Source: Mycosynbacter sp964593465
Lineage (GTDB): Bacteria; Patescibacteriota; Saccharimonadia; Saccharimonadales; Saccharimonadaceae
Assembly (NCBI GenBank): GCA_964593465.1
Contig: CAZQJY010000002.1
Span: forward strand, 62,001 to 126,000
Direction of reading: 5' to 3'
Length of the DNA stretch: 64,000 nt
Under the pieces are notes generated by a model that was not told the origin of the DNA, made no database searches, and was given only the letters and a program-made list of their open reading frames with translations. The stretch's first letter is position 1; every line of letters starts with the position of its first letter. Shown here one piece after another: positions 34,404-42,563 of this stretch. The translations under genes were made by a program, and so were the position numbers.

Positions 34404-34935
34404 GATTAGCCTTTCTCGTCATAACCGTCACAGGCATTTTGCCACGAAACAGTTCATCCGTTTCGCCTGTTTCTACGAAGCCACACTTGCGATAAAAAGC
34501 TTTGGCGCGCTCATTGTACGAGGCGACTTCGAGGTCAATTTCACTGCCCGCTGCCCACTCATCTACAAGCTCCATCAGCCGCTGCGCGAGACCAGTACCA
34601 TGCGTCTCCTTGGCGGTATAAAGACCGTCTAGATGCCTCGTGCCATCCGGCTTTGTACTGGCGTGGACAAGCCCTACAACTTCATCACCACTATCAGCTA
34701 CTCGATAAAACTGTTGCGAATCAGCAAAAACTTCGCCCAGCTTCTCGTATGACTTTTCCATCCACTCTGGAGTGAACCACTTGGCTGTTTCCCCTGCCAG
34801 CCACTCCTCCGTCACGCCCAGCTCGTCATTACGATATGTATCTCGCCACGACTGCGCCTGCATAGCACGAATAGTCTCGACATCATCGATGGTTGCTTCG
34901 CGTATTTCGTAGCTGGGTTGTCGCTCTCGCTCCAT
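34393..34935 (-). CDS. GNAT family N-acetyltransferase
   Basis: 180 residues. It has YEIREATIDDVETIRAMQAQSW at the N-terminus (helix alpha-1), the acetyl-CoA-binding motif LYTAKETHGTGLAQRLM (Q/RxxGxG/A type), and the C-terminal LEVASYNERAKAFYRKCGFVE characteristic of GNAT proteins. ATG 34935 with GGAG 6 nt upstream is the start; the in-frame ATG at 34998 lies within the T-box antiterminator. It is the first gene behind the T-box. Substrate unknown; a role in modifying amino acids or tRNA-related compounds would be speculation. Confidence 0.85.
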   Translation of the reverse strand: MERERQPSYEIREATIDDVETIRAMQAQSWRDTYRNDELGVTEEWLAGETAKWFTPEWMEKSYEKLGEVFADSQQFYRVADSGDEVVGLVHASTKPDGTRHLDGLYTAKETHGTGLAQRLMELVDEWAAGSEIDLEVASYNERAKAFYRKCGFVETGETDELFRGKMPVTVMTRKANHED

Positions 34936-34948
34936 GTTTTCTCCAATC

Positions 34949-35122
34949 AAAAATCCTCTCCTAGCCACTGGAGCCCGAGAGGTTTCGGGTGGTACCATCC
35001 AGTTTCTAAGAAAGGATTCTTAGCACTTATTCTGTTCGCTTTGTCGCAGCGTGCGCGGCGGGGTCTAGTCGGATTTACACCTTTCTTCCCGCGACTCGTG
35101 GGTGATAGCCACTCAAACGTCT
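34949..35122 (-). promoter_or_regulatory. T-box riboswitch (transcriptional, Ile)
   Basis: Leader read on the minus strand. The T-box ATGGTACC (34998-34991) lies in the bulge of an antiterminator made by CTGGA/TCCAG (35002-34998 with 34972-34968) and CCCGA/TCGGG. The mutually exclusive terminator is CCTCTC/GAGAGG (34982-34977 with 34960-34955) followed by TTTTT (34953-34949). The UGGU of the bulge would pair with an ACCA tRNA end. An upstream stem (TCTAG/CTAGA basal pairing) contains ATC triplets at 35106-35104 and 35074-35072 as candidate isoleucine specifiers. With ileS downstream, charging of tRNA-Ile is the expected signal. Confidence 0.85.
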
Positions 35123-35128
35123 AGAGCA

Positions 35129-35157
35129 ATTGTAGCATTTTATGCCACTCAGTTCAA
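35129..35157 (-). promoter_or_regulatory. promoter of the T-box operon
   Basis: Minus-strand TTGAAC (35157-35152), 17 nt, TACAAT (35134-35129), about 7 nt before the predicted leader start. It lies immediately behind the stop of the upstream DUF1295 gene. Confidence 0.75.
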
Positions 35158-35158
35158 T

Positions 35159-35962
35159 CTAGTCACGCGGAAGCAGCGGCAAAAGCCTACTCGTGCGCCG
35201 GCGATACTCTTCCCAGCCTTTGCGACGACGAAACTCTCGCTCACGCACTGGTATACCAGAAAAGACCAATAGCCAAGTGACAACAAGTGGGCCAATAAAT
35301 CCCGCCCAGCCAAACGGTACCGACCATGCAATCACGAATATCCCCCACCACTGTGCAATCTCGCCAAAGTAGTTTGGATGGCGTGTGTATTTCCAAAGTC
35401 CCGACATCATAATCTTACCTTTGTTGGCCGGGTCGGTACGAAACAGTCGTAGCTGATGATCTCCAATAGCCTCAAACCCAAACCCAACAAGCCAAACCAC
35501 CGTGCCGACCACTGCCCACCAGCCATATACTACCGCCTCGCTTCCCATCACAATAATAATCGGTACACTTACGATGAGTGCCCATAGCGCTTGAACCAGA
35601 TAGACTCTCGTATACATATTCCACGCCACACCGCCTTTTTTGTGCACATAGTCTTTGCGGAGACGTACGAATCTCTTATCTTCTGTATGGTGTCGTAACC
35701 ATGCACGATGCAGGTGGACATAGAGGCGTACACCCCATATGGCGACTAATACCATAACTAGTGCTTGCACACCAATGAGCGAATCATGGCCATGTGCCAC
35801 AAAAGTTGCTGCTGCTATAGCCGCACAAGCCAATCCCCATACGACATTGAGGATATCGTAGCGTTTGTGTTGATGTGCCCATGCAAATACAGCTGTCATA
35901 TACGCTACCGAAGCGCCTATCCCAACTAGAAACGCAGTGAGCATACTATCCAAATAGACCAT
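35159..35962 (-). CDS. DUF1295/steroid 5-alpha-reductase-like membrane protein
   Basis: 267 residues with about six membrane helices. The C-terminal signature LWKYTRHPNYFGEIAQWWGI followed by PVREREFRRRKGWEEYRRRTSRLLP is characteristic of the DUF1295/isoprenylcysteine methyltransferase-like superfamily. Enzymatic role in bacteria is not established; lipid reductase or methyltransferase activity is possible. It overlaps the VKOR gene by 17 bases and is probably co-transcribed with it. Confidence 0.82.
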   Translation of the reverse strand: MVYLDSMLTAFLVGIGASVAYMTAVFAWAHQHKRYDILNVVWGLACAAIAAATFVAHGHDSLIGVQALVMVLVAIWGVRLYVHLHRAWLRHHTEDKRFVRLRKDYVHKKGGVAWNMYTRVYLVQALWALIVSVPIIIVMGSEAVVYGWWAVVGTVVWLVGFGFEAIGDHQLRLFRTDPANKGKIMMSGLWKYTRHPNYFGEIAQWWGIFVIAWSVPFGWAGFIGPLVVTWLLVFSGIPVREREFRRRKGWEEYRRRTSRLLPLLPRD

Positions 35963-36593
35963 CCCCGTATTTGAGAATTATTGCTGCAAAGAACAATACG
36001 ATGATAGATGCCATGAGCAGCTTGTCATAATCTTTGTCGACAAATGCATGCAGGGACTTCATAACAGATTTTGGCAAATAAAGATTATTTTCGCGAATAT
36101 TGAAGCGAGTGATCGCAAAGAAGACCATTGTTGTTGTTGCAGTTACTAGCAAGCACCATGGGCACAGCGCCTGGATGATAAAGAAGCTGATGTAGAACAG
36201 ATAAAGCGCAAAAATAAATCCGAACGTATAGCCAATTTGCGCCGCAAACATGAAAGCTCTAGGAAAACGAATGCCGACCAAACCCGCAATTGCCACAGTA
36301 ATCACAACCGACTCTGCCATAAGCCCCAAAAAGCTATTGGGAAATCCAAACATTTCAGCTGTTGGGTGTTTGGCGACAGTTGCACAGTTGAGCACCACAT
36401 TGACGCTACATGAGAGCTCTGCGTTAGGATTTCGTGCTAACTCTACTGCTTCGACAGACAAGACAAACGATGCCAATAGACTTAACATTGCACCGATAAG
36501 CATACTGGTAAAAATCCAGCGATCATCACGCAATCTTTTATCCGAATGGGTGAAAAAATCTTTGATGCCTCGTAGTTTATTCTGTATGGTCAT
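35946..36593 (-). CDS. VKOR-family disulfide-forming quinone reductase
   Basis: Integral membrane vitamin K epoxide reductase homologue, which reoxidises a thiol oxidoreductase using quinone and so functionally replaces DsbB. 215 residues. The loop cysteines Cys62 and Cys70 (SCSVNVVLNCATV) and the active CxxC at 144-147 (CPWC) are all present, with about five membrane helices. It overlaps the thioredoxin-like gene by 17 bases, as expected for a redox pair. Substrates may be the Cys-containing surface proteins in the window. Confidence 0.9.
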   Translation of the reverse strand: MTIQNKLRGIKDFFTHSDKRLRDDRWIFTSMLIGAMLSLLASFVLSVEAVELARNPNAELSCSVNVVLNCATVAKHPTAEMFGFPNSFLGLMAESVVITVAIAGLVGIRFPRAFMFAAQIGYTFGFIFALYLFYISFFIIQALCPWCLLVTATTTMVFFAITRFNIRENNLYLPKSVMKSLHAFVDKDYDKLLMASIIVLFFAAIILKYGDGLFG

Positions 36594-36843
36594 AGTAGCT
36601 CACTTCGTTTATCAGCGGCAGAGGCAGCCCACGCCACAAATGCTGTAATATACCATCATCACTTACTGCGACTATACTTGGATACTCGACAATGTCATAG
36701 GTACTACAAAACTGCGCACCCTCTGGAGTGTCAGGCTCCAATGTCGCCAGCTGACGACCCGTTTGCCTCTCGTAATCGCGCATAAAGTCTATAATGCTAC
36801 GCGCATGATCACTCTGATCACGGTATACAATCACGATTTTCAT
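36577..36843 (-). CDS. thioredoxin-fold protein lacking CxxC
   Basis: 88 residues with the thioredoxin/glutaredoxin strand-helix layout (MKIVIVYRDQSDHARSIIDF) and the cis-Pro motif EYPSIVAV, but no CxxC; a single Cys remains (GAQFCSTYD). It lacks a signal peptide. Coupling to the VKOR gene suggests a redox connection, yet without CxxC it cannot be a standard oxidoreductase. Role unresolved. Confidence 0.68.
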   Translation of the reverse strand: MKIVIVYRDQSDHARSIIDFMRDYERQTGRQLATLEPDTPEGAQFCSTYDIVEYPSIVAVSDDGILQHLWRGLPLPLINEVSYYDHTE

Positions 36844-37316
36844 GCCACACCCTCCTGAGACTCACGCTGTTTACGGCGAGAGGCCAAGATTGATTCGAAC
36901 TCATCAAGCGTCTTGAAGTCATGATACACACTCGCAAAGCGCACATATGCAACTTCATTCTTGTCAGCAAGCTTATCGAGTACAATATCACCTATAGCAC
37001 GTGATGACACTTCTGATTCGCCAAGCTCATAAATCGCATCTTCGATATTATCGATAATACGCTCAATTTCAATCTCTGACTTAAAGAATTTACCAACTGA
37101 CTGCTTGATCGCACCTGCTAGCTTTTCACGATCAAACAACTCACGACTACTATCTTTTTTAACCACCGCAAGATTAGGTTTCTCAATACGCTCATATGTT
37201 GTAAAACGATACTTCCCATCAAGGGTTTCGCGACGACGACGAATCGTTTTACCATCACTCACCTCTCGGGATTCTAGCACCTTGCTATCACCGATTCGGT
37301 ATTGCTGCGTGTTCAC
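36840..37316 (-). CDS. nrdR: NrdR-like ATP-cone regulator without zinc ribbon cysteines
   Basis: 158 residues. The C-terminal part is clearly NrdR: RRRRETLDGKYRFTTYERIE, then an ATP-cone (about 50-140) with LAVVKKDSSRELFDREKLAGAI, EVSSRAIGDIVLDKL and VAYVRFASVYHDF. Standard NrdR starts with a four-Cys zinc ribbon; here the corresponding segment (MNTQQYRIGDSKVLESREVSDG) has no cysteine at all, and the frame upstream of the GTG start offers none. It may bind DNA differently or have lost DNA binding. It overlaps the next gene by 4 bases and follows ftsZ by 11 nt. Confidence 0.85.
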   Translation of the reverse strand: MNTQQYRIGDSKVLESREVSDGKTIRRRRETLDGKYRFTTYERIEKPNLAVVKKDSSRELFDREKLAGAIKQSVGKFFKSEIEIERIIDNIEDAIYELGESEVSSRAIGDIVLDKLADKNEVAYVRFASVYHDFKTLDEFESILASRRKQRESQEGVA

Positions 37317-37327
37317 GTTGCGCCCCT

Positions 37328-38545
37328 TTATTCGTCTGATTGATTTTTCTTACGACGACGGAGAAATGCAGGCATGTCTGACTCGTCCTCTTCTTCTGGT
37401 GTAGGTGCAGGCTGATCCCAGATATTATGATCTGCTTCGGCAGCAAACTCCTCGGCTGCATCAACCTGATCTAGATCCATGTTTACACTTTCGACAGCAA
37501 CATCATCGACACCACCTAGGTGTTCCGAAGGGGTGATACTACCGTTCTGTACTGCTGGTTCAAGCGAGCTAGCCTGCTCTTCAAAGTATTCACTATCAAA
37601 TCCCGTCGCAATTACGGTGATGATAAGTTCGTCCTCTAGCTCTGGCTTGAGCGTTGCACCAAAGATAATATTGGCATCTGGACTAACTGCACCAGTGATG
37701 ATTTCGGCAGCCTCTTGGATTTCTGCCATGCTCATATCGTAACCACCTGTTACATTGAAGAGCACGCCTTTGGCACCGTCGATAGATACTTCGATGAGTG
37801 GCGATTCGATAGCTTGCTGTGCTGCGAGTGCTGCACGTTCTTCGCCGCTAGCGCGACCAATACCCATTAGCGCTGAGCCAGCATTGCTCATAATCGCTTT
37901 GACATCGGCAAAGTCGAGATTGATGAGTCCATGCTCAGTAATAAGCTCAGAAATACCCTGTACGCCCTGCCGAAGTACATCATCGGCAATCTTGAATGTT
38001 TCGAGTAGGGGCGTGCGTCGGTCAATCGTCTGCAGTAAGCGATCGTTTGGAATTGTAATAAGTGTATCAACCTGACGACCGAGATGTGCGATTGCCCATT
38101 CTGCATTTTGACGGCGCTTTTCGCCTTCAAAGCTAAATGGCTTAGTAGCTACGCCTACAACCAAGATACCCAACTCGCGAGCAATCTCTGCTACGACATG
38201 TCCTGCACCCGAGCCAGTGCCGCCGCCAGCACCAATAGTCACAAACACCATGTCTGCACCGTCAAGCGCTTCTTTTATTTCTTCTTTTGATTCAGTTGCG
38301 GCTCGCTCACCTACGCTCGGATCAGCACCCGCACCAAGACCACCAGTTGCATCTTTGCCGAGGTGAATTTTGAGGTCAGCTTTTGAATTATGTAGTGCCT
38401 GTGCGTCAGTATTCATCGCAATGAATTGCACGCCAGTTAGGCCTGCTTCTTTCATGCGGTTGACCGCAGAGCCGCCAGCACCACCAACACCAATTACTTT
38501 GATGCTTGCAAATGTCTGGACTTCACTTGGTTTTACTTCGGGCAT
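37328..38545 (-). CDS. ftsZ: cell division protein FtsZ
   Basis: Tubulin-like GTPase forming the division ring. It shows GVGGAGGSAVNRM near the N-terminus, the tubulin signature GGGTGSGAGHVVAEIA, the T7 loop NLDFADVKAIMSNAG, and a C-terminal linker ending DMPAFLRRRKKNQ, which corresponds to the conserved FtsA-binding tail. 405 residues. GGGGGAG precedes the ATG by about 9 nt. ftsA lies upstream on the same strand, 80 nt away. Confidence 0.97.
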   Translation of the reverse strand: MPEVKPSEVQTFASIKVIGVGGAGGSAVNRMKEAGLTGVQFIAMNTDAQALHNSKADLKIHLGKDATGGLGAGADPSVGERAATESKEEIKEALDGADMVFVTIGAGGGTGSGAGHVVAEIARELGILVVGVATKPFSFEGEKRRQNAEWAIAHLGRQVDTLITIPNDRLLQTIDRRTPLLETFKIADDVLRQGVQGISELITEHGLINLDFADVKAIMSNAGSALMGIGRASGEERAALAAQQAIESPLIEVSIDGAKGVLFNVTGGYDMSMAEIQEAAEIITGAVSPDANIIFGATLKPELEDELIITVIATGFDSEYFEEQASSLEPAVQNGSITPSEHLGGVDDVAVESVNMDLDQVDAAEEFAAEADHNIWDQPAPTPEEEDESDMPAFLRRRKKNQSDE

Positions 38546-38625
38546 GTAATGTTTCTCCCCCTACTTCTATAATCTGTATCTAGTATAGCATGATGACTAT
38601 GCTGTTCAAGGTTTCAGCGTCGTTG

Positions 38626-39876
38626 TTATGCGCGGAATCGACTAAAAAACTTGCTCAAAAAGTTTTTTGTATTCGCAACACCTTGAGCTGAATTATGAAC
38701 TTTTGAGCCGCCTTGGTGATGTGCACTATGGTTCTCGATATTTTGTATATCACTGAACAACAGGCCTACCGCAGTAGCAAATTCTGGCTGCTCTAACTGC
38801 TCGGCTACACCGCCGAAGCCTTTTGGCTTACCGATACGCGCTGCTAACTCTAGGTTGTTTTTAGTGTAGTCTACCAACCCCTTGAGCTTAGCACCGCCAC
38901 CCACAAGCACTACACCGTTTGGCAACTTGCCTTTGCGCCCAGCTTTTTTGAGCTCAGCATTGATTGCATCAAACAATTCTTCGAGTCGTGCCTCAACAAT
39001 CTCGTCTACCTCAGCTACATCAAACTCATGTGACTCTTTTTCATGTTTAATCGTAATCTTTTTACTCTCGCGACCACCTGTGGCTACAGCATGCTGTAGC
39101 TTCACCTGCTCGGCTATCTCTGGGTCGGTTTTGAGACCAATAGCAAGGTCATTGGTAATGTTATTGCCACCGACTGAGATAACTGCCGTATACTGCAAAT
39201 CACCCTCTTCATAGATAGCAATACTTGTAGTTGCGCCACCAAAATCTATCACAGCAACACCATTTTCGAGCTGCTGCTCGGTGAGTACGGCACGAGCCGC
39301 CGCGACTGCACTTGGCACTAACGCGTGAGGCTGTACCGACGCTTGCTCGGCAGCTTTTTGGAGATTTGCTACATGCGGTGCAAGTGCCGACACTACATTA
39401 GCATTAATCTCTAGGCGTGTCCCCACCATGCCGATAGGATCTTTGATACCATCTTGCCCATCGAGTCGATAACTAAATGGTACAAGATCAAGAATCTCAC
39501 GATTTGCTGGCACTTTACCAGATGTAGCAACATCTTCGAGACGATATATGTCTTCCTGGTCGACTTCATGATTAGCCATGCCAATCGCAATCATACCGTC
39601 TGCCTTGGTACTCAAAATATGCGAACCATTGATACTCAGCGTGGCTTCATTTACTTGGTAGCCACTCATACGTTCTGCTTCACCTAGCGCATCATCTATC
39701 GCCTTGCTTGGCCCCTGAAGATTCACGACAACACCTTTGCGCATGCCGCTATTTGGCACCTCACCTACACCCACAATAGTCGGCGCGCCAGATGATATAT
39801 CGACGTGTCCTACTACACAGCGTACTATATTTGTACCTATATCAATACCTACGGCATATTTGGACGTATCTTGCAT
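38626..39876 (-). CDS. ftsA: cell division protein FtsA
   Basis: Actin-like membrane tether of FtsZ. It has the phosphate-1 motif VGIDIGTNIVRCVVG, the SHS2/1C domain (EATLSINGSHILS), the phosphate-2 motif AVIDFGGATTSIAIYE, the adenosine motif VLVGGGAKLKGL, and a C-terminal amphipathic helix (NFLSKFFSRFRA). 416 residues. TATAAT (39889-39884 on the minus strand) lies 7 nt before the ATG with no Shine-Dalgarno, so initiation is probably leaderless. Confidence 0.96.
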   Translation of the reverse strand: MQDTSKYAVGIDIGTNIVRCVVGHVDISSGAPTIVGVGEVPNSGMRKGVVVNLQGPSKAIDDALGEAERMSGYQVNEATLSINGSHILSTKADGMIAIGMANHEVDQEDIYRLEDVATSGKVPANREILDLVPFSYRLDGQDGIKDPIGMVGTRLEINANVVSALAPHVANLQKAAEQASVQPHALVPSAVAAARAVLTEQQLENGVAVIDFGGATTSIAIYEEGDLQYTAVISVGGNNITNDLAIGLKTDPEIAEQVKLQHAVATGGRESKKITIKHEKESHEFDVAEVDEIVEARLEELFDAINAELKKAGRKGKLPNGVVLVGGGAKLKGLVDYTKNNLELAARIGKPKGFGGVAEQLEQPEFATAVGLLFSDIQNIENHSAHHQGGSKVHNSAQGVANTKNFLSKFFSRFRA

Positions 39877-39925
39877 GTGCTTAATTATACCGCTTATGGA
39901 TGCATTTTGGAAGAGTCTAGCTCAA

Positions 39926-40699
39926 CTAGCTGGTGCGTGTCAAAATCTCTACGCCGTCGTGTGTAATCAACACCGTATGCTCAAAATGTGCAGCTAGACT
40001 ACCGTCACGTGTAACGATTGTCCAGCCGTCTTGCTTATTTGTAGCTATGCGCTCACCGCCAAGTGTCGCCATTGGCTCTATGGCAATGGTATCACCTTCG
40101 CGCAGGATTGTGTCCCGCCCACGAATCTTATAGTTTGGCACATCTGGCGGCATGTGCATCTTGAGCCCCACGCCGTGCCCGACGAGCTCGCGAATAATTC
40201 CAAGTTTGCCTTTATTTAACACTGCTTCAATCGCCGCACCGATCTCATTGGTTGTCGTACCATCACCATGAATCGCGTCGATACCAGCTTGCAAACTACG
40301 TTCCGTAAGGCTAACTAGGTGCTTCTTTGCACCCCTAGGCTCCTCACCAATTACCATCGTAAATGCACTGTCTGTCTTCATGCCTTTGTAGGTAATCACA
40401 AGATCAAAACTGGTAACATCACCCGTCTCAAGCTTATAGTCTGTCGGTACGCCATGCACGATTTCTTCGTTGGTACTGATGCAAATCACCCCTGGAAAGT
40501 CTGGGTCTGGCTCGCGATATGTAGGTGTCGCACCGTATTCTTTTATCTTGCCAGCCACAAACTCGTTGACATCAAGCTCGCTCATACCAGGACGTACGAA
40601 CTCACGAATATCCGCAAAAATCTGCGCCAAAATCGCGCCACCTTCGCGCATAGCTTGCAGCTGTTCAGGAGTTTTGCGACCAGTAATGGGTTCGCTCAT
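39926..40699 (-). CDS. map: methionine aminopeptidase
   Basis: Type I MetAP removing initiator Met after deformylation. Metal ligands are in place: two Asp 11 residues apart (FDLVITYKGMKTDS), His in GHGVGLKMH, Glu in IAIEPMA and Glu in FEHTVLIT; the substrate His is in EEIVHGVP. 257 residues without N-terminal extension. It follows adk by 5 nt in the rpsU-yqeY-adk-map run. def and fmt are also in this window, so the N-terminal maturation set is complete. Confidence 0.96.
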   Translation of the reverse strand: MSEPITGRKTPEQLQAMREGGAILAQIFADIREFVRPGMSELDVNEFVAGKIKEYGATPTYREPDPDFPGVICISTNEEIVHGVPTDYKLETGDVTSFDLVITYKGMKTDSAFTMVIGEEPRGAKKHLVSLTERSLQAGIDAIHGDGTTTNEIGAAIEAVLNKGKLGIIRELVGHGVGLKMHMPPDVPNYKIRGRDTILREGDTIAIEPMATLGGERIATNKQDGWTIVTRDGSLAAHFEHTVLITHDGVEILTRTS

Positions 40700-40704
40700 A
40701 ATTG

Positions 40705-41256
40705 CTACGCCAATCCGTTTGCTTCTATTTCTGCGTATAACCTATCGTGCACTTCGCCGGCCGTACCAGTACCATCGAGGTGGACAATTTTCATACCCTC
40801 TTCGGCAAATGTACCGAGTACTGGGTACATTTTTTGGCGGTAAATTGTCATACGCTTGGCGATTGTTTCTGGCGTATCTTCCATACGTGCACGCAGTTCA
40901 AGGCGCTTGCGTATTTCGCCTTCTGGCACCTCGAGCACGACCACTAGGTCGATGCTTTCTTTGTTTTGCTCCATGTAGTCCGCCAGCCACTCAGCTTGCT
41001 CTTTGGTGCGTGGGAAGCCGTCGACAATCACACGCGGGAATTGCTTTTCGCGTGCATCTTGAATCGCCGCGTCAAACACGTCGTAGGTAAGCTCATCGCT
41101 CACTAGCTCACCACTTTTGAGCACTTCGATCACTTCTGGATCTTCGCTATCGCGCAACATCTGGCCAGTACTCAGCCACTTCCAGCCTTGGCGTACCGCC
41201 AGCATTTGCCCCTGCATGCTTTTACCCGCGCCTGTCGGGCCAAACAATAAAATCAT
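40705..41256 (-). CDS. adk: adenylate kinase
   Basis: Nucleoside monophosphate kinase of 183 residues. P-loop FGPTGAGKSMQGQ at the very N-terminus, DGFPRTKEQAEWL, and RMEDTPETIAKRM, which shows a short (zinc-free) LID. Start set at ATG 41256, which places the P-loop at residues 4-14 as in the family; the longer in-frame extension to 41379 would overlap yqeY and has no homologous sequence. It sits between yqeY and map. Confidence 0.92.
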   Translation of the reverse strand: MILLFGPTGAGKSMQGQMLAVRQGWKWLSTGQMLRDSEDPEVIEVLKSGELVSDELTYDVFDAAIQDAREKQFPRVIVDGFPRTKEQAEWLADYMEQNKESIDLVVVLEVPEGEIRKRLELRARMEDTPETIAKRMTIYRQKMYPVLGTFAEEGMKIVHLDGTGTAGEVHDRLYAEIEANGLA

Positions 41257-41296
41257 TCCTAGATTTGTTCCCTTCTTTTTGTCTAGAGTCTTTACC

Positions 41297-41752
41297 TTAA
41301 GATTGTAGCAATTCCTTGACAACACGTGCAACCACTGCACCGTCCGCGGCATTGCCAGCTTTGGCTTTGACACCGCCAATCACCTGCCCCATCATGCTCG
41401 GGCCGACGTTGTCGATTTCTTCGATCACCAATTTAGCGATTTCTCGGATTTCATCTTCACTTAGCTGCTGTGGCAGATATACGCTCAGTACAGCGATTTC
41501 TTTTTTCTCATCTTCGGCCAGCTCTGGGCGGCCGTTTTCTTCGTAGATCTTGACGCTTTCGTTGCGCTTTTTTACTTCGCGAGCGATAATCTTTTCGACC
41601 GTTGCGTCGTCTAGGCCTTCTTCGCGCTTGCCAGCAGCGACTTCTTCGTTGAGAATCGCTGCCTTGAGATTGCGCAACACATCACCCTCAAAACGATTGC
41701 CGCTCAAAAGAGCGGCTTTCATATCGTCTTGAATTTTTTGGCTTAGAGCCAC
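41297..41752 (-). CDS. YqeY/GatB-tail domain protein
   Basis: 151 residues. It carries the YqeY family pattern: an N-terminal helical part (LSQKIQDDMKAALLSGNRFEGDVLRNLKAA), a central DDATVEKIIAREVKKRNESVKIYEENGR segment, and a C-terminal GPSMMGQVIGGVKAKAGNAADGAVVARVVKELL related to the GatB tail. It probably binds tRNA or assists amidation; function not firmly known. It directly follows rpsU (3 nt), the common rpsU-yqeY pairing. Confidence 0.93.
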   Translation of the reverse strand: MALSQKIQDDMKAALLSGNRFEGDVLRNLKAAILNEEVAAGKREEGLDDATVEKIIAREVKKRNESVKIYEENGRPELAEDEKKEIAVLSVYLPQQLSEDEIREIAKLVIEEIDNVGPSMMGQVIGGVKAKAGNAADGAVVARVVKELLQS

Positions 41753-41755
41753 CGC

Positions 41756-41971
41756 TTAGCGAACTCCTAGACGCATTTTCTGCATCTTGTCTGCTTTGCG
41801 TTCTTTGCGGATAATCGCCTTTGCGCGACGTTCCGTCTTGCTTAGAGGCTTGCTAAATCGCATAGACGACTTTGCCTCTGCCAGTACTCCGCTCTGGAGC
41901 ACCTTGCGATTGAAACGACGAATGATGTTTTCGTTCGCTTCTTTCTGATCTTTACGTGTGACTTGTACCAT
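41756..41971 (-). CDS. rpsU: 30S ribosomal protein bS21
   Basis: 71-residue basic protein with the bS21 pattern (NIIRRFNRKVLQSGVLAEAK, then SKTERRAKAIIRKERK). TACAAT (41986-41981 on the minus strand) lies 9 nt before the ATG without a Shine-Dalgarno. bS21 contacts the anti-Shine-Dalgarno region of 16S rRNA, so it is noteworthy that its own gene lacks one. It heads an rpsU-yqeY-adk-map run. Confidence 0.94.
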   Translation of the reverse strand: MVQVTRKDQKEANENIIRRFNRKVLQSGVLAEAKSSMRFSKPLSKTERRAKAIIRKERKADKMQKMRLGVR

Positions 41972-42020
41972 ATCTACTCTATTGTAACAGATAAGCTCGC
42001 GCTACACAACACCCTAGAAA

Positions 42021-42089
42021 AAGTTGAAGCCCGCCCCGAAGGAGCGTTTCCGCCGAGGATATCTGGAGATATTCTCGCGGGCTCAACTT
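42021..42089 (-). terminator. large compound intrinsic terminator
   Basis: On the minus strand TCAACTT's complement and GCCCGC/GCGGGC form a 13-bp outer stem with one bulged base (42089-42077 with 42034-42021), followed by a T-run. Inside is a 9-bp hairpin (42076-42068 with 42063-42055) plus a further GC-rich segment. It follows the stop of the 42110 gene and precedes rpsU. Its nested form is larger than normal and could be a processed RNA. Confidence 0.7.
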
Positions 42090-42109
42090 CGATGACGGGC
42101 TGGTCTCGA

Positions 42110-42541
42110 TTACCTCTCAGTCTCAGATAGACGCCTAATACGCGTCACCCCAGTGTGATCAGTGATGAATCGATACGTAACCACGACCGTTGTAGTGCGC
42201 CAAGAGCTGTAGTTACCTTCCCACTCATACGAGTAAGAATACTCCCCTGTCACGCTGAACGACCCTGTGTAAGAGGGATTAATCTCCAGGTCGCGAAACC
42301 GATGAAACCGCTGTTGATGCCGAGTTACGGGCGCCTTGAGAAAAAGCTCATCTCCCTCGTACACCACACTTCCACCGTCTACGCACAGATAATCGAGATC
42401 CATGCCACTCTCACGGAGCATAACATCCATCAGCTCGCGAGGATCCATCGGAGAGACGAGTATCCCGTCATATCCCTGGATATTCTTCGCGAGTTCGTAG
42501 AGCTCAGTTTCACTCACCTCTACGATAGTCTTTGCAGTCAT
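42110..42541 (-). CDS. hypothetical protein
   Basis: A 143-residue soluble protein that I do not recognise. The N-terminal half is helical and acidic (TAKTIVEVSETELYELAKNI), and the C-terminal half is beta-rich with Ser/Tyr/Thr strands (GSFSVTGEYSYSYEWEGNYS, TTTVVVTYRFITD). ATG 42541 is used; an earlier TTG at 42586 is less credible. A perfect 8-bp palindrome (42564-42581) lies just upstream and a large terminator follows, so it appears to be a single-gene unit. Confidence 0.55.
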   Translation of the reverse strand: MTAKTIVEVSETELYELAKNIQGYDGILVSPMDPRELMDVMLRESGMDLDYLCVDGGSVVYEGDELFLKAPVTRHQQRFHRFRDLEINPSYTGSFSVTGEYSYSYEWEGNYSSWRTTTVVVTYRFITDHTGVTRIRRLSETER

Positions 42542-42563
42542 GAGACATATCTTTCTACTTCGG

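Noticed and set aside
41257..41379. 41-residue N-terminal extension of adenylate kinase
   Set aside because: It overlaps yqeY and would put the P-loop far from the N-terminus, unlike every adenylate kinase.
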